The translations under genes were made by a program, and so were the position numbers. Below, piece after piece: positions 33,379 to 41,770 of a DNA stretch of 57,762 bases. The notes below the pieces were generated by a model. The model saw only the letters and a list, made by a program, of their open reading frames with translations. It made no database searches and was not told the origin of the DNA. Position 1 is the first letter of the stretch. Every line of letters begins with the position of its first letter. The stretch lies in assembly GCA_913041125.1 (NCBI GenBank), contig CAJWHM010000010.1, positions 1 through 57,762 of the forward strand, written 5' to 3'. Source of the stretch: an uncultured Bacteroidota bacterium. GTDB lineage: Bacteria > Bacteroidota > Bacteroidia > Flavobacteriales > Flavobacteriaceae.

Positions 33379-34563
33379 ATGTCAAAAATTTATCTGTTAT
33401 TTATCATATTTTTCCTCTTTATAAAGTGTGACTCAAACCCGGGAATTATTGAAAGTATTTTAAATAAAGATATTTCTGAAATCAGAAAGGTAATGATAAA
33501 TAAAAAAAAACATGAAATTCAAATACTTTTAAGTCAAGTAAAAAGAGATAAGTCTGGAAATATTTCATTTATTGAAGATTCTTATCAGCTTGATGAAAAC
33601 AAATATTTTTATCCAGCTAGTACGGCAAAACTTCCAATTGCAATTCTTGCTCTCCAAAAAATTAAATCTTTAAGAGATCAAGGGATTCCAATTAATGCTG
33701 ACACACCTTTTTTAATAAAAAACAAAAATGGAGAAACTATTATTGACAAAGATTCTACGAATATAAATGGTGATGTCACAATAAATCACCTAATAAAAAA
33801 GATTTTTTTAGTAAGTGATAATGACGCTTATAATTATCTTTTTGACTTCTTAGGGCGAGACTACATTAATAATGAATTGATAAAAAGAGGACTTAAAAAA
33901 ACACAAATCCATCATAAATTTCTTCTTGGAGCAGATAATGTTAATACATGGGAATATAAATTCATTGATGAAAATCAAAACAAAATATTTCATCAATCCT
34001 CAATGTCTTCAAAATATACTTTAGAACCACATAAATTAAATGGTGTTCTTAAGGGGAAAGGTTATATAAGCTCAGGGGAATTGATTAATGAGCCAATGAA
34101 ATTTGATAAAAAAAATAGAATTTCAATACGCGATCTCCAAGGGATTCTCAAACGGATTATTTTTCCTGAAGAATTTAATAAGAAAGAACGTTTTGAATTG
34201 GAGGATACAGATTACAAATTTTTAAGGTATTGGATGAGTAGAACTACTTTAGAGAGTAATTATCCTAATTATAAAGATCAAGAATATTGGGACAGTTATT
34301 GTAAGTTTTTTATTTATGGAGACAAAAAAGGAGCAATGACACCTGAAATAAGAATATACAATAAAGTTGGTTTTGCTTATGGGACATTGACTGATGTAGC
34401 TTACATTAAAGATAATAATACTGGTCTTGATTTTTTTTTAACAGCTACTGTTTTAGTTAATGAAAATCAAATATTTAACGATAATAATTATGAATTTGAG
34501 GAGCTTGGAATTCCTTTTCTAGCGTCTTTAGGGAGGGAGATTTTAATAGAACTTAATAAATAA
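33379..34563 (+). CDS. Class A beta-lactamase-like serine hydrolase, exported
   Basis: This 394-residue protein has an N-terminal signal (about 1-16) and a possible lipid Cys17 (the lipobox is imperfect, FIKC). The penicillin-binding fold shows the SxxK motif 'PASTAKLP' (Ser81, Lys84) and SDN ('LVSDNDAYNYL', 146-148). The third KTG-type motif is less clear; 'KVGFAYGTLTDVAYI' near the C-terminus may serve. It could be a peptidoglycan-modifying or ester-cleaving enzyme rather than a true beta-lactamase, since the 394-residue length exceeds class A enzymes (about 290). It is the last gene of the GH109-kinase-nucleotidyltransferase run and its stop abuts the convergent oxygenase stop. Confidence 0.75.
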   Translation: MSKIYLLFIIFFLFIKCDSNPGIIESILNKDISEIRKVMINKKKHEIQILLSQVKRDKSGNISFIEDSYQLDENKYFYPASTAKLPIAILALQKIKSLRDQGIPINADTPFLIKNKNGETIIDKDSTNINGDVTINHLIKKIFLVSDNDAYNYLFDFLGRDYINNELIKRGLKKTQIHHKFLLGADNVNTWEYKFIDENQNKIFHQSSMSSKYTLEPHKLNGVLKGKGYISSGELINEPMKFDKKNRISIRDLQGILKRIIFPEEFNKKERFELEDTDYKFLRYWMSRTTLESNYPNYKDQEYWDSYCKFFIYGDKKGAMTPEIRIYNKVGFAYGTLTDVAYIKDNNTGLDFFLTATVLVNENQIFNDNNYEFEELGIPFLASLGREILIELNK

Positions 34564-35514
34564 TTATTTTTTTATCAAGCCTAAATCAATTAAGCGTTTA
34601 TTTAAAAATTCGCCTGCTGTAATGTCTTCGTATTTTTTTGGATTACTTGAACTAATATTTTGAGAAAGACAATTTAGTGGCATTTCAGGAATTGGATGCA
34701 TAAAAAAAGGGAAAGAATAGCGAGAATTACACCAAAATTCTTTTGGGGGATTAATAACCCTATGTATTGTTGAAGGAAGAAAATTATTAGTTAATCTTGA
34801 AAGCATATCGCCTATATTAATCATAACTTCATCGGGTTCTGCAATTGCATTAATCCATTTTTTTTGTCTATTAAGAACTTGCAATCCGTTACCTTGTGCA
34901 CCAATTAATAGTGTAATTAAATTTATATCTCCATGTGGAGCTGCACGTTCTGATCGATTTGGAGGCTTTGATATAGGGGGATAGTGAATCGCTCTTAGAA
35001 TTGAATTTCCTCCTTCAATAAAATGGTCAAAATAATTTTCTTCTAAACTCAGATATAGTGCTAAAGCTTTAAGAACATATTTTGCAGTTTTTTCTAGTTT
35101 AAGAAACACCAAGGCACCAATTTTATTAAAATTGTCAAGTTCTTTAACAATTAAATTTTCAGGATAAACGTTTTTTAGATTTGTTTTAAAATTAAGATCT
35201 TGCCCAAAATGCCAGAATTCTTTTAAATCTCCTACTGATCTCCCTGCAGCATGTTCTTTCCCAAAACGAGTATAACCTCTTTGGCCTCCACCATTTTTCA
35301 CTTCATATGATTTTTTGGTTTCTTCTGGAAGATCAAAAAATAATTTCATTTCATCATATAATGATTTTTGAAGTGATTCTTCCAAAAAGTGTCCCTTTAA
35401 AGCAAGAAATCCAATTTTACGAAAAGCAGTTCCAATATGTTCAACGAAATAAGATTTTTGTTTTGGATCATTTGAAAGAAAGTCTTTTAAATCTGCTTGA
35501 GGGATTTTATTCAT
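34564..35514 (-). CDS. 2-oxoglutarate/Fe(II)-dependent oxygenase, isopenicillin N synthase-like
   Basis: This 316-residue protein is counted from the ATG at 35514 (MNKIPQADLKDFL). A longer frame from 35535 exists, but that ATG lies inside the terminator hairpin and adds 'DPLFFI', unlike the family. The conserved N-domain is present ('FRKIGFLALKGHF...'). The iron triad is His194-x-Asp196 ('APHGDINLITLL') and His251 ('STIHRVINP'), and the 2-oxoglutarate-binding Arg265-x-Ser267 is in 'NSRYSFPFFM'. The substrate is unknown; the family includes amino-acid and plant-hormone-like oxidases. Its start codon lies three bases after the T-run of an intrinsic terminator, so expression should need read-through or anti-termination. 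Confidence 0.85.
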   Translation of the reverse strand: MNKIPQADLKDFLSNDPKQKSYFVEHIGTAFRKIGFLALKGHFLEESLQKSLYDEMKLFFDLPEETKKSYEVKNGGGQRGYTRFGKEHAAGRSVGDLKEFWHFGQDLNFKTNLKNVYPENLIVKELDNFNKIGALVFLKLEKTAKYVLKALALYLSLEENYFDHFIEGGNSILRAIHYPPISKPPNRSERAAPHGDINLITLLIGAQGNGLQVLNRQKKWINAIAEPDEVMINIGDMLSRLTNNFLPSTIHRVINPPKEFWCNSRYSFPFFMHPIPEMPLNCLSQNISSSNPKKYEDITAGEFLNKRLIDLGLIKK

Positions 35515-35517
35515 AAT

Positions 35518-35546
35518 AAAAAAAAGCGGATCCATCGATCCGCTTT
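35518..35546 (-). terminator. Intrinsic terminator or attenuator before the 2OG oxygenase
   Basis: On the minus strand GCGGATC and GATCCGC form a 7-bp stem (35526-35532 with 35537-35543), extended by AAA/TTT, around a GATG loop. Eight T residues follow (35518-35525). The T-run ends three bases before the oxygenase ATG, the geometry of a transcription attenuator. Confidence 0.85.
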
Positions 35547-35555
35547 ATTAATAGA

Positions 35556-35608
35556 TAAGGAAAGCTACAGCGGACCAAGAGTGGGCACCTGCTGTCTCGA
35601 ATTCCTTA
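35556..35608 (-). ncRNA. Two-stem leader RNA element
   Basis: Read leftwards, TAAGGAA (35602-35608) pairs perfectly with TTCCTTA (35556-35562), and inside it ACAGC (35591-35595) pairs with GCTGT (35567-35571). The 19-base apical loop contains AGGTGCCCACTCTTGGTCC. The fold overlaps the second half of the 20-codon ORF and lies just upstream of the terminator, so translation of the ORF would melt it. No known riboswitch class is recognised by eye; Rfam comparison (for example Flavo-1 and other Bacteroidota motifs) is needed to rule one out. Confidence 0.5.
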
Positions 35609-35627
35609 AATGATTACAATAAGACAT
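35565..35627 (-). CDS. Candidate 20-residue leader peptide
   Basis: ATG at 35627 to TAG at 35565-35567 encodes MSYCNHLRNSRQQVPTLGPL. It is preceded at good spacing by an extended SD-like sequence, which is exceptional here. No run of one amino acid suggests classical amino-acid attenuation, but the RQQVP...GP context could stall ribosomes (inference). A second frame starts 16 bases upstream at the ATG whose A is base 35643 and spans the SD itself (MKGGVYVLL). It may control read-through of the downstream terminator. Confidence 0.55.
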   Translation of the reverse strand: MSYCNHLRNSRQQVPTLGPL

Positions 35628-35630
35628 AGA

Positions 35631-35641
35631 CACCTCCTTTC
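35631..35641 (-). promoter_or_regulatory. Extended Shine-Dalgarno-like sequence, 11 nt
   Basis: GAAAGGAGGTG on the minus strand is a perfect complement to the CACCUCCUUUC commonly found at the 3' end of bacterial 16S rRNA, with TCT before the ATG of the 20-codon ORF. Flavobacterial genes generally lack SD sequences because the anti-SD is sequestered, and I see no comparable start site among the other genes in this window. Confidence 0.7.
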
Positions 35642-35718
35642 ATATTTAGTTAAACATTACTGTTGTCACAGCACAAACTATTCACTTCAAATTTAATTAA
35701 CACTTGAATTATAACAAA

Positions 35719-36987
35719 TTATTTTACAATTTTTTTAAGCGTTAATCCTTGAACTAAAATTGTAAATAAAACAACCCCATAAGTAAGAATTAAGATAAGG
35801 TCTTTTCCAGATCCGATTGAGTCTGGTAAATTTAAAGCTAGAGCAATGCTTAATCCTCCACGAAGTCCTCCCCAAGTTATAATTAAAGCTGTATTTTTTT
35901 CAAAAGATTTTTTTATAGATAAGATTTTAATAGGAACAAAAACGCCTATACCTCTTGATATTACAACTACAATAATCATAATTAAAATGATTAAGAGATA
36001 TGAAAAATCAAAGTTTTGTAGAATTGGAATTACCTCTAATCCAATTAAAATAAATAAAATAGCATTTAAGGTTTCGTCCAACAAATGCCAAAATTTATAA
36101 ACATAATCTCCCATTACTCTTTGAACTCCCTCTGCTTGGTCATCACCATCAATGTTTTGATTCAGGAAAAGACCCATTACAACTACACCTAAAACAGCAG
36201 AGAAGTGAAATATATGAGAAATTACTGGAACAAGTAAAACCATTGAAAGAGTTATTAAAACCTCTAGTTCTACATGTTCATTTTCAATATATTTTACAAG
36301 TTTTAATCCTAAAAATCCCATTATTGCTCCTAATACAATCCCTCCAATTACTTCAGTCGCAAATAAAGACCCAACACTTGCCAAAGTGACATTTTCAATT
36401 CCCTCTAACTTCATACTTAATAGAGTAAGAAAAACCACTACTCCAATTCCGTCATTAAATAAAGATTCTCCAGCAATGCGTGTTTCAGTAATAGAAGAAA
36501 GATTCATTTTTTTAACCATAGCTAAGACAGCTATTGGATCAGTAGGAGCTATGAGAGCTCCAAAAAGAAGGCAATCTACATAACTTAAACCTAACTCTGA
36601 AAGACCAAGAAAACTTTGTTCTGTCAACCAAAAAAGTCCAGTTCCAACTGCAAAAGTAGAAAAGACTACTCCAAAACTTGCAAGTAGTAAGATGGTTAAC
36701 TTATCTTTTAAAAGTTCATGAACATTAACACTTATAGCTCCAGCAAAAAGTAAAAAGGGAAGCATTACATCAATAAGTAAAACACTAAAATCAAATTGTT
36801 CTGTTAGTGATGTTGCGAAGGTTAAAAGTTCTGGAGATATTACACCTGCTATTAGAATAACAGCTGATAAAGCAATTGCTAAAACCATTAATCCTATGGT
36901 TTGAGGAAGCTTAAGAATTCTTAGGTTAATAATAGAAAAAATCGATGCTAGTAATAGCAAGAAAGTTGCGAGTTCAAGAAAATTCAT
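35719..36987 (-). CDS. Sodium:proton antiporter (CPA1/NhaP type)
   Basis: This 422-residue integral membrane protein has about 12 helices. Characteristic elements are 'DVMLPFLLFAGAISVNVHEL', 'ALIAPTDPIAVLAMVKK' (the TDP-containing ion-site helix), 'IAGESLFNDGIGVVVFLTLLS' (the ND-containing helix) and 'WGGLRGGLSIALALNLP'. These place it in CPA1. It exchanges Na+ (or K+) for H+ across the inner membrane, expected in a marine bacterium. No C-terminal cytosolic regulatory domain is present, so it is a short form. Its stop lies about 90 bases upstream of the leader RNA region. Confidence 0.9.
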   Translation of the reverse strand: MNFLELATFLLLLASIFSIINLRILKLPQTIGLMVLAIALSAVILIAGVISPELLTFATSLTEQFDFSVLLIDVMLPFLLFAGAISVNVHELLKDKLTILLLASFGVVFSTFAVGTGLFWLTEQSFLGLSELGLSYVDCLLFGALIAPTDPIAVLAMVKKMNLSSITETRIAGESLFNDGIGVVVFLTLLSMKLEGIENVTLASVGSLFATEVIGGIVLGAIMGFLGLKLVKYIENEHVELEVLITLSMVLLVPVISHIFHFSAVLGVVVMGLFLNQNIDGDDQAEGVQRVMGDYVYKFWHLLDETLNAILFILIGLEVIPILQNFDFSYLLIILIMIIVVVISRGIGVFVPIKILSIKKSFEKNTALIITWGGLRGGLSIALALNLPDSIGSGKDLILILTYGVVLFTILVQGLTLKKIVK

Positions 36988-37017
36988 TTTGGTTTAATTT
37001 TCTTAAAAATAAGAAAA

Positions 37018-37605
37018 TTAGCGTTTTAAATAAAGTTTAGTAATATATTTTCCAATCATATCAAACTCTAGATTTACGGTTTGACCGACTTCAATTATTT
37101 TAAAATTAGTGTTTTCATAAGTATAAGGGATTATTGCAACAGAGAACTCATTTTCTTTCGAGTTAACAACCGTAAGACTTACACCATTAACTGTAATTGA
37201 ACCTTTTTCGATGGTAATATTATTTGAATTTTTATTGTATTTGAAAGTATAATTCCAACTTCCATCAAGAGTATTGATAGAAATACATTTTGCCGTTTGG
37301 TCCACATGACCTTGAACAATATGGCCATCTAAACGATCACCAAATTTCATTGCTCTTTCAATATTAACTAAATCACCAACTTTTAATTGTCCAAGATTTG
37401 TTTTGTCAAGTGTTTCTTTAATAGCAGTAACAGTATAAAACTTTTCGTCACATGAAACTACTGTTAAACAAACACCATTGTGAGCAATACTTTGATCAAC
37501 CTTTAAATCACTAGAAATTGAAGACTCTAAAGTGAGATGAATATTATGTTCTTCTTTTTCAATATTATAAACTTTAGCAAATGCTTCAATAATTCCAGTA
37601 AACAT
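37018..37605 (-). CDS. ribE: Riboflavin synthase, alpha subunit
   Basis: I choose the ATG at 37605 because it gives the invariant N-terminus 'MFTGIIE'; the frame extends 51 bases further but adds nothing family-like. The protein has 195 residues with two lumazine-binding repeats, each with 'NGVCLTVV' / 'NGVSLTVV' (dimethyl-ribityllumazine contacts) and 'MKFGDRLDGHIVQGHVD'. It converts two ribityllumazines into riboflavin. No FMN riboswitch is visible in the 51-base divergent gap to pdxA. Confidence 0.95.
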   Translation of the reverse strand: MFTGIIEAFAKVYNIEKEEHNIHLTLESSISSDLKVDQSIAHNGVCLTVVSCDEKFYTVTAIKETLDKTNLGQLKVGDLVNIERAMKFGDRLDGHIVQGHVDQTAKCISINTLDGSWNYTFKYNKNSNNITIEKGSITVNGVSLTVVNSKENEFSVAIIPYTYENTNFKIIEVGQTVNLEFDMIGKYITKLYLKR

Positions 37606-37656
37606 GGCTTTATATTTAATTAAATTTGTTTCAAAATTAAGATAAATAAATCTCAC

Positions 37657-38664
37657 GTGATTGAAGATTCAAAAATTAGAGTAGGAATATCTTTAGGAGA
37701 TCCAAATGGGATTGGATTCGAAATCATATTAAAAACCTTCGAAGACAAAAAAATTTTTGATTTAGTAGTACCAATTGTATTTGCTAATGTTGAAAATTTT
37801 ATTGAGCAAAGACAAAGTCTTGGTTTCAAAACAAACATTTTTAGTTTAAATAACATAAACAATCCTGAAGAAGGTAAACTCAACATTATAAAAACTTGGG
37901 ATAAGCCCTTTCCAGTTATTTATGGTAAAGTTCAAAAAGAAGCAGGAACAGCTTCTATAAGTTCATTAAAAGCAGGTACACAAGCTTTAAAAGATAAATT
38001 AATTGATGTTTTAGTAACAGCACCTATTAATAAAAAAAGTATTCAATCAAATTCATTTAAATTTCCAGGTCATACTGATTATCTTAATAAAGAACTAGAA
38101 GGTGAAAGTTTAATGTTTATGATTTCTGATTCATTGAAAATTGCTTTGGCAACTGATCATATTCCGTTAAGTCAAATTATAGAGTATTTAAACAAAGATC
38201 TAATTGAGAGAAAGTTAAATCTTTTAATAAAAAGTTTAGAATATGATTTTGGAATAAAAAATCCAAGAATTGCTGTATTAGGAATAAATCCTCATGCAGG
38301 AGATAATGGTGTTATTGGCAATGAAGACGATATTTTAATTTATCCAATAATTAAAAAACTTTCAAACAAGGGAGAATTAGTTTTTGGACCATTTGCAGCA
38401 GATGGTTTTTTTGGAAGCAGGAAACACCTTGAATATGATGCAATTCTAGCTATGTATCACGACCAGGGATTAATTCCTTTTAAAACTTTAACTTTTGGAA
38501 GTGGAGTAAACTTTACTGCAGGACTAAATGAAGTTAGAACATCTCCAGATCACGGAACTGCTTTTGATATTGCAGGTGAGGGTAAGGCAGACTTCAAATC
38601 ATTTTTACAGGCTATTCTCTATGCAAGATCAATTTTCTTAAATCGAAGAGAAAACTTAGCATAG
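37657..38664 (+). CDS. pdxA: 4-hydroxythreonine-4-phosphate dehydrogenase
   Basis: This 335-residue enzyme has a GTG start (VIEDSKIRVGISLGDPNGIGFEI); the 'GISLGDPNGIG' opening is the PdxA N-terminal signature. 'TAPINKKSIQ...FPGHTDYL' carries the metal-binding His, 'INPHAGDNGVIGNED' and 'GPFAADGFFG...YDAILAMYHDQGLIPFK' complete the active site, and 'RTSPDHGTAFDIAG' follows. It catalyses a step of the DXP-dependent pyridoxal phosphate pathway. It diverges from ribE across 51 bases. In many Flavobacteria it leads the DUF177-rpmF-fabH-accBC block, which here lies 10 kb away. Confidence 0.95.
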   Translation: MIEDSKIRVGISLGDPNGIGFEIILKTFEDKKIFDLVVPIVFANVENFIEQRQSLGFKTNIFSLNNINNPEEGKLNIIKTWDKPFPVIYGKVQKEAGTASISSLKAGTQALKDKLIDVLVTAPINKKSIQSNSFKFPGHTDYLNKELEGESLMFMISDSLKIALATDHIPLSQIIEYLNKDLIERKLNLLIKSLEYDFGIKNPRIAVLGINPHAGDNGVIGNEDDILIYPIIKKLSNKGELVFGPFAADGFFGSRKHLEYDAILAMYHDQGLIPFKTLTFGSGVNFTAGLNEVRTSPDHGTAFDIAGEGKADFKSFLQAILYARSIFLNRRENLA

Positions 38665-38684
38665 ACTTTGAGAAGCTATTTACC

Positions 38685-38710
38685 AGAAGAAAAAAACAAC
38701 TTCTTTTTAA
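38685..38710 (+). terminator. Weak terminator-like hairpin between pdxA and BASS genes
   Basis: AGAAG (38685-38689) and CTTCT (38700-38704) with a 10-base A-rich loop are followed by TTTT. Convergent genes end on either side. The stem is short, so this is only a candidate. Confidence 0.3.
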
Positions 38711-39615
38711 TTTTTATTTTTAAAAAGACTAACAAAAAAACTTCCTAAAAGAGAATGGATTAAACTGGATAAAGCTGAGGGGATTGCTACTAAAGGACTG
38801 GAAAAATTTTCTCTTGCTAACACAACCCCAAGTCCAGAGTTTTGCATTCCAACTTCTATTGAAATAGTCTTTGCTACTTTCCAATTTTTAAAAGTAAACC
38901 AGCTAATTGTAAAACCAATCACAAAGCCAAAAATGTGAAGAAAAATTAATGCAACTAATAATCTAAAACCTGATTCAATTATAATTTCTTTTCCTTGCCC
39001 AACAATACTTCCTACAATAAAACAAATAAGAAGAACAGCAAATGGAGGAGCAAAAGGGATAATTTTTGAAACTACTTTAGGTAAATAACGATTCAATAGA
39101 ATTCCTAATGCGACAGGAATCAAAATTACTTTCAGGGTACTATAAAATAAACCTTCAGCAGGTATTTCAAGATAACTTCCAGATAATTTAAAGGTCAAAA
39201 GGGGAGTAATAATTACAGCTAAAAAAGTTGAACATGCAGTCATGCTAACAGATAAAGCAACTTCAGCTTTTGCTAAATATGCAATTACATTTGAAGCCGT
39301 ACCTCCAGGACAAGAAGAAACTAATATTATTCCGACTGAGAAAAGTGGTGATAATTCAAAAATCTTTGCTAGACTGTAACCCAAAAAAGGCATTATAACG
39401 AATTGAAGACATAAACCAATAATTACCCATTTTGGTCTTTTTAACACATTTAGAAAATCTGAGGTATTAAGTGTTAATCCCATACCTAACATTATACCTC
39501 CTAACCCTAGTGTTATCCAATTCCCGTTGAACCAAGTTATTATTGGTGGATATGTTAATCCGATTATAGAAAAAAATGATACAATCCAAGGGAATGCAAT
39601 TGTTAAACGATGCAT
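38707..39615 (-). CDS. BASS-family (bile acid:sodium symporter type) transporter
   Basis: This 302-residue membrane protein has about 9-10 helices. It contains 'LGLGGIMLGMGLTLNTSDFLNVLKRP', 'SSCPGGTASNVIAYLAKAEVALSVSMTACST' (the crossed-helix ion and substrate region) and 'SIEVGMQNSGLGVVLARENF'. These are strong markers of the SBF/BASS family. Bacterial members use Na+ to take up organic anions such as pantoate, pyruvate or bile-acid-like compounds; the substrate here is unknown. It diverges from the SulP-linked cluster over 144 bases. Confidence 0.9.
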   Translation of the reverse strand: MHRLTIAFPWIVSFFSIIGLTYPPIITWFNGNWITLGLGGIMLGMGLTLNTSDFLNVLKRPKWVIIGLCLQFVIMPFLGYSLAKIFELSPLFSVGIILVSSCPGGTASNVIAYLAKAEVALSVSMTACSTFLAVIITPLLTFKLSGSYLEIPAEGLFYSTLKVILIPVALGILLNRYLPKVVSKIIPFAPPFAVLLICFIVGSIVGQGKEIIIESGFRLLVALIFLHIFGFVIGFTISWFTFKNWKVAKTISIEVGMQNSGLGVVLARENFSSPLVAIPSALSSLIHSLLGSFFVSLFKNKN

Positions 39616-39730
39616 TTTTAAGAGTAAAAACTAATTTTATTACATTACAAAAATATAAAGACTATCAATTGAATAGATTTTAAAGGTTTAAAAAACGGTT
39701 TATTAGTTTAATTATTTTTTCGATTACTAT

Positions 39731-39738
39731 TATATTTG
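39731..39738 (+). promoter_or_regulatory. Bacteroidota -7 box TATATTTG upstream of the SulP cluster
   Basis: This is an exact TAnnTTTG match, 21 bases before the TTG start of the small exported protein, giving a leader of only about 15 nt. A -33 TTTG is not clear. Confidence 0.45.
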
Positions 39739-39759
39739 CTTTTTATAAATTGAATTGTT

Positions 39760-40083
39760 TTGAAATTATATCGTTTTCTTTCAACCCTTTTATTTAAAAC
39801 CACCTTTGTAATTTTAATTATTGGTGCCCTAACCTTGTCTTCTACTTTAGAGTCGATGTCATTATTAACAAAAAATTCTTTTGAAATCGAAAATATAGAC
39901 TGGCAAGAAGATTCTTCTGAGGAAAAAGAAAATGAAAAAAAAGAAGATAATAAAATACAAAACTTTCCAAAAGCTAATTACTCTAGAATAACTTTTAAGA
40001 GTAATCAAAAAAATCTCTTTTATTTTAGACAGATTTCAAATATATATATAGATATACAGGTCCCTCCTCCTGAAATCATTTAG
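39760..40083 (+). CDS. Small exported or anchored protein preceding SulP, TTG start
   Basis: This 107-residue ORF starts at TTG. A hydrophobic N-terminal segment (about 10-30) acts as signal or anchor. A highly charged Glu/Lys segment follows ('QEDSSEEKENEKKEDNK'), then a short tail ending 'YIDIQVPPPEII'. The 'PPPE' ending recurs in small proteins at the head of Bacteroidota transporter operons, in my recollection. No catalytic motif is seen. A good -7 box and the 86-base gap to the SulP gene suggest it is the first gene of that transcript. Confidence 0.5.
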   Translation: MKLYRFLSTLLFKTTFVILIIGALTLSSTLESMSLLTKNSFEIENIDWQEDSSEEKENEKKEDNKIQNFPKANYSRITFKSNQKNLFYFRQISNIYIDIQVPPPEII

Positions 40084-40169
40084 AATATTAATCTAATTCT
40101 AAAAAATATTTAACAAATTTTAATCTATAAAACTCAAATAGAAACTCTCTATTTGATACTCTAATTAAT

Positions 40170-41696
40170 ATGAAAAATTCAAATTTATTATCAAACTTAA
40201 AAAGTGACATTCCAGCGAGTATAGTAGTCTTTTTTGTTGCACTACCACTTTGTTTGGGAATTGCACTTGCTAGTGGTGCTCCATTATTTTCAGGTTTAAT
40301 TGCTGGAATAATAGGAGGAATAATTGTGGGTATTATCAGTGGTTCCCAAATAGGAGTTAGTGGTCCTGCTGCGGGACTTGCGGCTATCGTTTTCACTGCG
40401 ATCGGAGATCTGGGTGGCTTTCAAAACTTTCTTCTAGCTGTTGTATTAGGTGGACTTATTCAATTTGTCTTCGGCATACTTAGAGCAGGAGTTATAGGAT
40501 ATTATTTTCCTTCCTCAGTTATAAGGGGAATGTTAACAGGCATAGGTATCATAATCATTTTAAAACAAATAAGACATTTTTTTGGCTATCAAAGTCCTGG
40601 AGAAGAATTTCCTGGAATTTTAGAGGCCTTAAATTATATAAATCCTGGAGCAACATTAATTGCTATTGTAAGTATGGGGATATTACTGCTTTGGTCAAAT
40701 ATTTTGAGCAAAAAAGGGAAGATTTTTCAATTAATCCAAGGGCCATTAGTTGCCGTTATAATTGGGATTATTTATGTTGTTTTCACAAAAGGGAACAATT
40801 ATTGGGCGATCCAGTCAGAACTTTTGGTATCAGTTCCGGTTCCTGAAGATATGAATTCGTTTTTTGGTCAATTTACCTTTCCAAACTTTCAAGGCATCAC
40901 AAGAGTTGAAATTTGGATAACAGCTTTTACAATAGCTCTTGTTGCAAGTCTAGAGACACTTTTATGTGTCGAGGCAACGGACAAATTAGATCCAGATAAA
41001 CGAATAACACCTACAAACAGAGAGCTAATTGCTCAAGGGACGGGAAATTTTATTTCTGGTTTAATAGGAGGTTTACCGGTAACTCAAGTTATTGTGAGAA
41101 GTTCCGCAAATATTCAATCTGGGGGTAAAACAAAAATGTCTGCTATTATTCATGGATTCTTTTTGTTAATATCCATTCTTCTCATACCTGCTTTACTTAA
41201 TCAAATTCCATTATCTGTACTAGCAGCTATACTTTTTATAGTGGGATATAAACTTGCAAAACCAAGCTTATTTGTTACAATGTATAAATTAGGCTGGAAA
41301 CAACTACTCCCATTTTTGATAACTATTATCGGGATCGTTTTCACGGATCTTTTAATAGGTATAGGTTTAGGATTAATTTTAGGAATAGTAATTATATTAA
41401 TTAATAGTTTCCAAAATTCACATTCAATTTCAACAGAGGGAAAAAATAAAACTATAATCACATTAGCAGAAGAGGTTACTTTTTTTAATAAGGCATCAAT
41501 ATTAAAGGAATTAGATAAATTACCAGAAGCGACATCCCTTGAAATTGACTTAAGAGGCTCAAAATTTATAGATAATGATATAATTGAAATTTTCGAAGAT
41601 TTTTTAGCAAAGCAAAAAAATAAGAATTTTGAATTTAAAATTATATCCAGCAAAGGGGAATACAAAAATCCAAAAAATCTTGCCGAATTATTTTAG
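40170..41696 (+). CDS. SulP-family anion transporter with STAS domain
   Basis: This 508-residue protein has about 11 helices starting 'DIPASIVVFFVALPLCLGIALASGAP', with 'GSQIGVSGPAAGLAAIVFTAI' and 'VASLETLLCVEATDKLDPDKR', which are SulP hallmarks. A C-terminal STAS domain follows (about 425-508: 'SLEIDLRGSKFIDNDIIEIFEDFL'). In marine bacteria proteins of this subgroup ('...NRELIAQGTGNFISGLIGGLPVTQVIVRSSANIQ') are mostly bicarbonate or sulfate transporters; I favour bicarbonate but cannot prove it. The downstream small cytosolic protein is probably on the same transcript. Confidence 0.88.
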   Translation: MKNSNLLSNLKSDIPASIVVFFVALPLCLGIALASGAPLFSGLIAGIIGGIIVGIISGSQIGVSGPAAGLAAIVFTAIGDLGGFQNFLLAVVLGGLIQFVFGILRAGVIGYYFPSSVIRGMLTGIGIIIILKQIRHFFGYQSPGEEFPGILEALNYINPGATLIAIVSMGILLLWSNILSKKGKIFQLIQGPLVAVIIGIIYVVFTKGNNYWAIQSELLVSVPVPEDMNSFFGQFTFPNFQGITRVEIWITAFTIALVASLETLLCVEATDKLDPDKRITPTNRELIAQGTGNFISGLIGGLPVTQVIVRSSANIQSGGKTKMSAIIHGFFLLISILLIPALLNQIPLSVLAAILFIVGYKLAKPSLFVTMYKLGWKQLLPFLITIIGIVFTDLLIGIGLGLILGIVIILINSFQNSHSISTEGKNKTIITLAEEVTFFNKASILKELDKLPEATSLEIDLRGSKFIDNDIIEIFEDFLAKQKNKNFEFKIISSKGEYKNPKNLAELF

Positions 41697-41770
41697 TTAA
41701 AAAAAAAAATGAAATTATATTTAACTATTATCTGTGCAATGAAAAGAACTATTAACTTAAATTATATAAA

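Noticed and set aside
33379-34563. Antibiotic-resistance beta-lactamase
   Set aside because: SxxK and SDN are present, but the chain is about 100 residues longer than class A enzymes and sits in a sugar-metabolism run, so a resistance role is not supported.
35522-35535. Oxygenase start at 35535
   Set aside because: That ATG lies in the terminator stem and adds a non-family N-terminus; the ATG at 35514 fits the family.
37606-37656. Possible FMN riboswitch before ribE
   Set aside because: Only 51 bases separate ribE and pdxA and none of the conserved FMN-element segments is present.
40088-40396. Minus-strand 102-codon frame
   Set aside because: It is antisense to the first helices of SulP; Pro/Ala-rich artefact of the reverse reading.
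41201-41665. Minus-strand 154-codon frame
   Set aside because: It is antisense to the STAS end of the SulP gene, Ile/Lys/Ser-rich with no start context or domain.
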